The translations under genes were made by a program, and so were the position numbers. A stretch of 64,000 nt of DNA, taken from the NCBI GenBank assembly GCA_907165275.2, contig OU015663.1:5282501-5346500 (forward strand), given 5' to 3'. The stretch is from Zygaena filipendulae (taxonomy: Eukaryota; Arthropoda; Insecta; Lepidoptera; Zygaenidae). The notes under the pieces are model-generated. The model was not told where the DNA came from, did no database searches, and saw only the letters and a program-made list of their open reading frames with translations. This document shows, piece after piece, positions 1-10,500 of this stretch (its first letter is position 1; each line of letters begins with the position of its first letter).

Positions 1-93
1 TAAAAGAGATAAATGCTCTTTGGGCGTCTTTGGGTAAACGTTTCCTAAAAAAGTGACGTAACACGTTAAGCACTTAAAAGTAATAGTACACAG

Positions 94-130
94 ACTCAGA
101 CGAAATAAAAAGTTTTTATTTCGTCTGAGT
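94..130. repeat. Perfect short palindrome, 18-bp arms
   Basis: Arms at 94-111 and 113-130 are exact reverse complements separated by one base. The arm contains CTCAGACGAAATAA, the same motif that forms the palindrome at 52318-52346. Confidence 0.85.
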
Positions 131-850
131 ACACAGACTACTTTTATAATATCTGAGAAGTGAGAACGTAGTACTTATTACTTCCATGGCTAAGCGTGAC
201 TGTGTGTCTTTGCAACTTGCAACCTTCCGTGTCACAAAATTAAAAGTTGAATATTTTGGAAACTTGATAATTTTTTCAGTAAATAATGCTCTAATAATAA
301 TGCTCTATTTTTGAAATATTAACACAATTTTTTATTGTAAATTTCATGCAATTACCTACCCTATTAATTGAGAACCTCCTCCTTTTTTGAAAGACGGTTA
401 AAGAAAAGGATGAAACGCACGAAAGTTTTACGTTTTACAAATTTTGGACTTTCCCTGACATCCGATTTAAATTAAACACAGCGTATAATTATAGTGCTTC
501 AATCCAACACGAATCGCTTCTCTCCCAAAAGCTTAACCTACCTGTGAAAACCGCATGGCAATCTGTTAGATTCTGAGATTATCGTGAACAGACAGACAAA
601 ACAATTTTAAAAACAGCTTTTGTTGTGATTGGTTACTCTTATTTGTCGCCCTCTTCCAATTTTAACCGACTTCCAAAAAGGAGGTTCTGTGTTCGGCTGT
701 ATGATTTTTTTACCGACTTGCAAAAAAGGAGGAGGTTCTCAATTCAAGTATGTTTTTTCGAAGTGTCTAGTTGTCCACTAAACAGATTATTTATTAGTCG
801 TCCAAGGCCTACTAAACTACATAAATTCACAATAGTATATTTCATTATAA

Positions 851-960
851 GTGCGGAAAGCCTGTCATTGCAAAGAGTTCCGACAAATGTCTACCCGAGC
901 CGAGGCGCAGCCGAAGGTGAGGGTTGACAGTCGGAACTAGTTGCAATGAGGGTTCCGCAC
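851..960. repeat. Small foldback element
   Basis: The first ~34 bases (starting GTGCGGAA) and last ~31 bases (ending TTCCGCAC) are imperfect reverse complements flanking a ~45-bp centre. It looks like a miniature inverted-repeat element; no coding content and no clear target duplication. Confidence 0.6.
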
Positions 961-969
961 GTGTACTGA

Positions 970-1277
970 ACAACTATTTTTAATACAGTTGCGAAAAAAA
1001 TGAAGAAATTTAATAAAATATCAAAAACACAACAAACTCAACTAAGTTCCAACTGTGATCAAGAGATGGCGCTAGTCGTATTAGTAATGCGAAACCTACG
1101 TTTCGCAATGCAAAAAAGTGTGTCAAAGTCGTGTCGCCATTTGACAGTTGGCAAAGAGAACGCACGAGTTCGGGAAAGGTAAACAAAAAGCTCGAGTATG
1201 TAATAGCCCACATCCCGAACGCTAAACGTCCCTGCAATACGCCACTTTTTGAGCAACTGTATTAAAAAAGAGGTTGT
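970..1277. mobile_element. Terminal-inverted-repeat element (MITE-like)
   Basis: The left end (970-992, containing TTTTTAATACAGTTGC) matches the reverse complement of the right end (1254-1277) over ~22 bases with small indels. The interior has no conserved coding sequence. The family is not named here. Confidence 0.5.
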
Positions 1278-1558
1278 CAATATACTAGATTGTTAACTGT
1301 CAAAAGATTGTGAACCGTAACATAGGTACTGCTCAAAAACTACATAAGAGATACTACCGTATGTACTGCTTACCTTTATTACATAGAATGTCTTTGCTGC
1401 TTACAATTGGTTCTCGGAATCGGTTTGACCGATTTTAAGAATAATTATAAAGGTTAAATTAGGCTACTTTGGAGTTCCTGCGCGGGAATTCCGAAACTCA
1501 CGCAGGCGAAACCGCGGGGAACAGCTAGTACATTATAGATTGAAATAAAACAACAAAT

Positions 1559-4500
1559 CTATACTCCAACAATATATTTATCAGTTTTATACATCTCGTA
1601 AGCAAACTCTTCGTCATGGGTAGGATCAAATTCTAGACCTGAAATTAAAAATAAATCTTGTTTAGTTCTTGATCACTTCTGTAAAAAATTTTGAGCCCCA
1701 TTGAATTGCAGACCACACGAGAAAAATCGTTCCAACTAGACAGTTATTACCATTGATTTACTACTAGACTGGTGTCGTATTTGGTGTGGTATATCAATGG
1801 TTATTACCCTCTTGGCTCCTACGCACGCTACCTACTTAAAACTTAAAAGTTCTACAAACTATAATCAACCTTGTCCTTTATGAAATAATAACTGTCCCCT
1901 GCGGTTTCACCGCGGTAATTTTGGAGTTCTCGCGGGAATTTCGGGATATAAAGTCACTCAGAACTACCGTAGCTTCCTATAAGTAAAATAAAAAATCGGT
2001 TTCAAAATCGGTTCAGTAGATCCTGAGATTACCCCCTACAACGCCATAAACTCACAATTGAGTATTTTCCGGGACGGTATGAAAATAAAAATTCTAATTA
2101 GTCCGTCACTTAGAAAATAAAAAATAATAGACACGTATTGTGAGGTTCGTAGGAGGTATTAAAAGGTTATAAGGACCTTCGGCTAGCTCGATAAAATAAA
2201 TTGAATAAAGAGTAAAAATAAATTTTATTAGATACAATAATAATTTAGATGTTATTCATCTGAGATCTAAAATAGGAGTCCGTCAAAAAATATAATCAGA
2301 ATATAAAAATTAACAATTTGAAATTTATAAAAAGAACACTAGAATATAAAAAGGAACAATAAAACGTAATACAGATGAGGCAGGATATCATAACGCATCA
2401 TAACGAGTGGCATATGGCCGCCTCGTTACAGTATTATTTGCTTTTTCAAATTACCTAATGAAAATAAATATAGATAAAGCGCATTTAAGTTTAGGGCGGG
2501 GGACTCGTGACGTCATTATTCGGTATAAGACCCGTACAAACTGCACCGGGTTGTGACGTTACGCGAAATTTCAACTCAATGTATCGCCGTTATTTTTTGA
2601 TTACATAAAAAAGAAAAAATACGTGTCCCAAATTTTTTATTAATCTACACGACGGACTAAAAAAATTTTTGTCAAATAGTCAATTCACAATTCACCAACT
2701 TATCTTCCTAGCCTAACCAAAATATTGTTGTGGGTATACTAGATACCCACAACAATATTTTGGTTCATAAATGTATCCTGTTGAACACACTTGGGAGTGA
2801 GTTCGACAGTAATTTCTGGAGAGCAAAATTACTTACTTTACAATATAGACCGAAGCGATTACCTACTACGCGGTACCGTGTCTGCAAACTGAGCAATATA
2901 AACTATTCCTTTATAAAATACTGTTTCCCGGGGTTTCACCCCCGGTAATTTCAAGGTTCCGCGGGAATTCCGGGTCACAATAATTATAGCCTATATTACT
3001 ATTAGGGATAAGGTGGCATTCCAATAGAGGAGAAAGAATTTTTGAAATCGGTTCAGTAGTTTTTGAGTTAAATCATAACAAAAGAACAAACAAAAAATCA
3101 AATCTTTCCTCTTTATAATATTAAGTATAGAAGTATAGATATCGTTTTAATACATACCAACATATTCTATTTCTAAATCAAATCTGCCGTTGATTTTGTC
3201 AGCACAGGTTATACCAAAGTGTGTTATTTTATCTGATTTCATGCTATTTTGCCTATCTTGTAGTCGTCCTTTGGAACCGAAAACGAACTTCGAGAATGGT
3301 ATCTGAAAAGTAATCATAATCAACACTCAAGAAGCCGAGTAGGTACTTATTCAGGGTGAAAGTTTAAACGAGGGACGTATTCAAGGGACCGATTATGCGA
3401 TTCTCGCCTCAAATATAAAAAAAAACATTATATTATTGGGGATGTTGACTACTTTTGAATATCAAAATTCTAATTAGTCCGTCAGTTGTAAAATAAAAAA
3501 ACAATAAACACGTATTTTTTGCTTTTTCAAATAAATTAAAATATACAGAGATAAAGCGCATTAAAGTATAGGGTGAGGGGGTCGTGACGTCATTAACCGC
3601 TAAAACCGCCATACAAACTGTCAGAATAGTGACGTCACGCGAAATTTCAACTTAATATATTGCCGTTATTTTTTGATTACGTAAAAAACGAAAAAATACG
3701 TGTTCAATATTTTTTAATAATCTACCTAGAAGACGGACTAAAAAAATTGTGGCGTTATTATCCATAAATATATTTTATATTATGTAAATTACGCGGGACT
3801 TGAACGCGATGTTTTACATAATATAATGTGCTCAAAACGCGAAAATCTAAAAACTTTAATAAATACGTATTATATATTTATCAAAATTGAGCGCGCAAGT
3901 TGCCGATGCGCTGATGGATCATACCGTCGCGTATGATCATTCAACGCCTCTTTCCTTACGCACGGCCAAATCAAAAATAGAGGTCATTTACTCGCGAAAA
4001 TCCCATGTTCTTTGTAAAGATATTCTCTGTGATTAATGTGTTTTTTTAATGTATGTACCTATATTTTTATTCGTTACATGTATGTAATCATAAATTATTA
4101 ACATCAAGGGATTAATATCCCTCGTTTAAAATCACATCTGTATATTTTGTGTGTTTAGACGCCACACTTATGACCCAACAATAATTATAAAAATAAGTCG
4201 ACAACTGACGGAGATATTGCATAGTAGGTAGTACATAAATAAAACCGGTCAAGTGCGTGTCGGGTCAAATATTGTGTAGGGTTCCATAGCGGGGAAGAAC
4301 GTCTACACGACATAATTTTTTATCTCGTTCAAAAACAACTTTCGTTTAAAGTATTTAACTACTACGTTAGTACCTACGTAAGTAGTTTAAAAGTAAGAGG
4401 ATACCTACATTTTCACGACTTTAAAAGCGCATATTTCACGAAATATTTATTTAAAAAATAAAGAACTTAAAACCAATCTAACGATAACAAACACATTTAT

Positions 4501-7500
4501 GTGCATTGATTTCCATCTTACAATTTCATGTGCCCCCTCCTAATATGTATATTTTTTCACAATTTCACAACACACCTAGAGCAATCGTGAGTTACAACCA
4601 ACAACAGAGATTTATACATTGTACCTACCAAATTTCGTCTTTATAGTGTCAGTGTAAGTAGAATAGTCGTGAGATGCGCACAGACTATGACATGACTAAA
4701 TTAACGGTTCTGTTTTGATTATAAATTTTTATTAGAATGTAAATTGTATTATACAAACAAAATCCACCTTAAAATTCGCTGCCTAGTTTTAAGCAAAACA
4801 CACTCAAGCACAACCAGAACGTCTGTCTGTCTGTCTTGTGACTACAAGTGACTAAGACAGACAGACAGACGTTATGACTAAGTTTTAAATAATATTTAAA
4901 GATAAAGTTACCTTGGCAACTTGCCAGTAGGGCCCGCCCCTGGTGTAGAGCACGTAGTGGTAGATGTCGTTCCAAGTGATGTCGTGGTACCCCTCGCAGG
5001 AGATGTTCAGCAGGTAGGAGCGGCCGTCTCCGCGCACCTTCAGTACCAGCGTGTTGTATAGATGCCAGTCGAATGTCGCGTCACGTTTGAAGGATTTCTA
5101 TAAGTACGTATATCAAAGTGAGATTGTGGACATCGGTTAAAAACTGGCGATAATTTTTTTTACCATACCGACCATTCATTTTTAGGATTCCGTATCCAAA
5201 AGGTAAAACGGGACTCTATTATCACAGATAATATAATACTATAGACTTCGCTGTCGGTTCGTCCGTCCGTCTGTACGTCTGTCACCAGGCTCATGAAGGC
5301 AGTTCTCATGAACCATGATAGACAGTTGCCAAATATATATGTAATGTATTTCTGTTGCCGCTATAACAACAAATACTAAAAAATATAATAAAATAAGTAT
5401 TTAAGGGGGCTCCCATAAAACAAACTTGATATTTTTGCTCGCATGAAATATTCATAGAATATTTAGTAAAATAGTTAAGTAGTTAGTTAAATATTTAAAG
5501 GGCAACGGGGAACGGGCAAATGGGAATACAACAGACATGATTTTTTTGCCGTTTTTATAGATAATGGTGTGGAACCTTTCGTGCGCGAGTCCGACTCGCA
5601 CTTGGCCAGTTTTTTGTATTAGATACTGGCTGTTTTGAACCCGCATGATAGTCAAAATTTCATTAAGTCCGTCAGCTAGAATAGTAAAAAAATAAAAGAC
5701 GAGAGGGTCCATTATACGCGGGCCACGACTTTTATATATTTTTTATTCTTTTAAATTTTATAGAATTCTTTTTTTTTTTATTGTTTAGAAGGTTCTTTTT
5801 TGTTTAAATTCTATTTTTTTTTTGTTATTGTTACATATTTTGTTGTTTTATGTCGTGGTGTGTGTGTAAATAAATATCTTTCTATTCTATTCTATTCAAA
5901 TTGTGTCGCCGTTATTTAAAAAAAAAATGGAAAAATACGTGTCCAATATTTTTTATTAATCTATAGGGCAGACTAAAAACTAAAATTTAGTCATTTCGGC
6001 ACTCACTCGGAAACTTAAAATTATCCTATTGGACCAAGCAAAATGCATAATATTTACAAAACTTCATTGAATTCGGTTCAGTAGTTTCGGCGATTAGCGC
6101 GGACAAATATTGTGACACGAGATTTTTATAAGTAGGTATTTACCAAGATTTATGGAAGCTTGATCATAGTAACGCCGGGCTGAAACTATTGAAGCTATAG
6201 AAACATGAAACTTGGATAATAGATTTTTCGTCTGAAACTCATTAGTCAGTGTATGGAAGTATTTATAATCGTATTTTTGACTATAAATACACGTAGGTAT
6301 TTCTTTTCATTTATAGGTATGAACACGATTTCAAGCCTTTATAAGGCTGAAAAGGGTTAATCACGAGTGAAACAGCTCGGCCTATAGGCGTAGTCTGGAT
6401 CCCCATATTATACAGTAATGTATAAAACTTTTGGTTTAATTAAACCTTGTTTACCTTTGTAACTTACCCTAATCCTCTTGGATCGTATAGCGCAATATCC
6501 GGATTTTTTTATCTTCCCATCCTTGGGCACCTTCGTGTCCAAATAACCATGGAAGTGTCCACGGCCGGCCCGACTCATTTCGAACTTACAGCTGCTGTGT
6601 CCCTCGTTGTGGTCGCTGTCACTCGTCGCCACAAATTTGTCTAGTACATTTTGGTCGTTGAAGCACCATATAAGATCGACTTCACCTAAAATATGACATA
6701 TTAATACGTAGGTCAGGTAGGTAGGTAAGTACTTATATTTTCTATAGCAGTTGACATGGTCCCCCAAGCGTGCGTTGTACAGTAAGTGTAACGTGTAAGC
6801 TGTAACACGTAGTGATTACCTTTTCTCTGGGCTGTAAATTCTTGTTCAAATTTTTTATCTACCTATACTAATCTATATTATCTAAAGGTACTAATATTAT
6901 GAAGAGGTAAAGACAAAGTTTGTGAATTAATGAGTTTGTGACGTTGTAGGGGGTAATCTCTGGATCTACTGAACCGATTTTGAATTTTTTTTTAACTTAT
7001 ATGAAATTACGGTAGTCCTGAATGACATAGCGTACTTTTTATCCCGAAATTCCGACAGCAACTTCGAAATTACCGCGGGGTATAGCTAGTAGGTATTATC
7101 TATCTATACTAATATTATAAAGAGATAAAGTTTATGAATTTGTGATGTTGTAGTACAACATCTCTGGATCTACTGAATCAGTTTTGAAAATTATTTCACA
7201 CAGGAAGTTACGGTAGTCCTTGAGTCCTGAGGTCCTGGGTACTTTTTATCCCGAAATTCCGACGGGAATTTCGATATTACCGCGGGGCATAGCTATGTAT
7301 TATATTGCTTATACAGACTACAGAGGTAATGTTGTGTCTCTGGATCTATTAAACCTATTTTAAAAATTTTATTTTACCAATAGGTACCTACAATGCTAGT
7401 TGTTCTTGAGTGTCATACCTACTTCTTAAGCCGGAATTCCCGCGGGAACTCCGAAATTACCGCGGGGAACAACTAGTTCTTTATAAAGAAAATAATTGGT

Positions 7501-10500
7501 GACTGACCCCTATAACACACGAAATCCTAGTTCAGGGACTAGTGCTCAATTCTTGTTATGAAATTTTATTTCTGTTTCAATAAAATATTTCAATTTAATA
7601 GGTATTTGTTCTTGCACACCGCTATTATTCCCGCTTTCGGTCACAAGACAGTCATATCTTTGAACTTTCATCTACATTGTACAATCATAACAGTAGAATA
7701 CCATGTTTTAAAAATATATGATTTGTAAATAATTGAAGATTTTGAAATGGCAAAATAGAGTGAATAAGCTAACTTTTGTAGCTTACATACCTAAAAATAC
7801 TGCAGTCCATGAACTGATTAAAATAAATACAAATTTTTATAAAATGCTTTTATTTGCCAAATAAACAGGGCAAGTAACAAAATTGGCATGATTATATTAA
7901 AAGTTAAATTTATTTGGACGGAGGTCAAATACTTATCGGCTATTATTTGCTTAATGAAATGAAACTTTATGGTATGAGAGGCTGACAGTGTTCTTGATAA
8001 ATGGCACATATTATGTTGTTAATTATTATTGATGTCAAGAAATTAAAGAGCTGAGAAAAGATTATGTACATAGCTACCATATAAAATCGTGAAAATTATT
8101 AATTAAAAAAATATTAAAGTTACACAATATATTTTGTTTTTTATGTAAAATGTGTATGTTTATGTGTTATGTTCTTTGATAACCAATTACTTAATTGTCA
8201 CATACATGATACCAATCATAACACAATAATACAGTAATATTAAGTAATAACATCCTTATTCATTAATAAGTTATAACATGTACTAAATAGTGTTGTCTAC
8301 TCTTTCATGCTTTTGGTATTTGTCAAAGTGTGTACAAAAAGACTTACACCATTTTAACGTTTTAAATTTAATTATAACTGTCTTATGAAGTGTATTTTTT
8401 GTCATAAAATAACAAGTGTTATCAAAAATTAAATTAGATGTAACAATGCAAATTCAATAATACTAAACAAATATTAATATTAAAAGTTGAGTTTCATCAC
8501 AGCTATAATTTTTTCATAGTTTAAAAAAACATTATTATGAAAGGATCTCAAGCACCAACTGCATGACTAATAATTTAATTAATGCTAAATATTCAAATTC
8601 GATTCCACTCAGATTGTCAACGATCTTCATTGAGTAATTGATCACATATTTTAGTCAGCTCCTCATTGTCTCGTATCTTCTGCGCTAAAGACTCTTGCAG
8701 GGATGATATTGTTATTTCATGTTTCTTTATGATGGCATTCAACTTTCTTATTTCAACATTGTGCTTTTTCTGGACACTGTCTAGAGTCTCATTTGCATTT
8801 GTTAGCTTATCACTTGTCATTTGTTTCAGTTTGTTGTATAAGTCCTCATATTTCTTCATACCATCTTCACTCTCTGCTATTTGCTTTTCTAATATTTTCT
8901 CCCTGTCTTTGGCTTCAAGTATGACACTTTTACATTTCTCATATTTTGCAAGAAGGTCATTGAACGAGCTTTCCATATTTGAAAGGTGATTTAGAGCTTG
9001 ATCTCTCTCAGATACCAATTTGTTAATTAGCTCTTGTGATGAAATCTTCTCTCTCTGCTGTTCACCAATCAACGATGAGATTGTTTTCTCATATTCTTCC
9101 ATAACAATGCTCATTTGTTTGTTACTCAAAATCTTATCATGTATTTGTTGGTACAGTTTGATTTCTCTCTCTAAAACATTGTCCCTCTCTTCAGTTACCT
9201 TCTTCAGTTTTGCCTCCATATCTTCTTTTGATCTAGCATATTGGTGCTCCATGTGTTGGAGGGAAGATCTCAGCTCTCTATTCTCCTGTCTTAGTTGTAA
9301 CACTTCTTGATCTTGCCTCTGCAGTATGCCTCTCACAGACTGTAGACGGTCCATATACTGAGAGTGACCTTGGACATAGCGAGGACTACGAGGAGCTGCA
9401 GTTGGAGGAGTTTCTCCAGAAATACTGATAAGCTTGTCTGTAGCCACTTGACCACTAGTTAAGATGGCTGATGCACTACGTACGAGGACTGGAGTAGACC
9501 TTACTTGTGTTACATTGAATTTTGATATTTCAGCACTCATCACTGGAGGAACCACTTGCATTGGTTTTTCTTTGTGTGCCAGAAACGCATGACCTGCTGA
9601 CAATGAATGTTTAAGGGTAGCAGAGGTATCACTATCAATGTGTACTGAAGCAGCGCTACCAGTTTCGTAGCCGACGTCACCCTCAGTGGAATCTCCGATA
9701 GACTCAGCATGTGTTGAACCACTATGCGTACTTTTATTTCGAGCATATAATGGATCAAACTTCACAAACAAGCTTTCTTTTCCTCTGTCTATAAGGTTGT
9801 TGTTACGATTGGATTCTGCACACTTGACGAGGTAATCTATACCAGTAGAATCCATAAACATATTATCATCGTAAGGCGGTTCTTGCATAGTTATGTCGCC
9901 ATCACATATGCTCGAGAATTCAGAGCCCGTGAGGAGGTCATCCAACACACCCGGGAGTTCTGACGATGTGTTCTTTTGTCTCGGTGACATAGCAATTAGA
10001 TCTCCCACTGAAGACACTGGAGTGATAAAGGCATCCTCAGATGGTGAAGCGGCACCATGCATTGACATATTATCTGTATGAGAACTCTCACTATTGCAGG
10101 GGTTTTGTCCACGTCTTAGGAAGGTTTGAATTTTCTGGTATATTATTCTCAAATTAATGTTTTCCTTTTGTTCTGAAGTGACTATTCTGTCGTTTGAAAG
10201 CATTCGGCGAAGTTCCCCTTAAGGTCGTAGCTTTATCCGCGTAGAAAAAATGTACACTATAATCTATCTTTTAAAATCAAGACAAAAAGACTTAAATCAA
10301 GATTTTACGTTGAGAAATGACGAAACGAGATTAGTTTCAAGTTTTAACGGATATTTACTTTTGAACAATGAACATGTCAATTGACATTTTCGGTAAAGTT
10401 TTCGATAAAGGCAAAAGAATTTTAGTCCATACAGCCAAGTTAGACGTTCTTTTCTGAAGTTTTCTACATTGAAATGCATGCATTTCGATGCTTTACCTTT

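Larger units (their letters stand above)
1..1558. other. Non-coding flank 3' of NDUFAF1
   Basis: No supportable gene on either strand. It holds a perfect palindrome at 94-130, a small foldback element at 851-960, a terminal-inverted-repeat element at 970-1277, and part of a dispersed repeat near 1470-1530. Short open frames at 625-927 and 1000-1280 lie in repeat sequence and show no protein family features. The polyadenylation region of NDUFAF1 should fall just below 1559. Confidence 0.6.

Noticed and set aside
5725..5895. T-rich stretch with TTCTA repeats as a possible microsatellite-driven regulatory site
   Set aside because: Best explained as the 3' tail of an inserted retroelement inside a family Y copy.
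6820..6862. Candidate micro-exon for NDUFAF1 (acceptor TAG, donor GTAATC, reads DKKFEQEFTAQRK)
   Set aside because: Exon 1 at 12236-12536 joins exon 2 directly in phase and gives the conserved ARPGEVDLIW; the GTAATC region belongs to a dispersed motif also found at 12590 and 20772.
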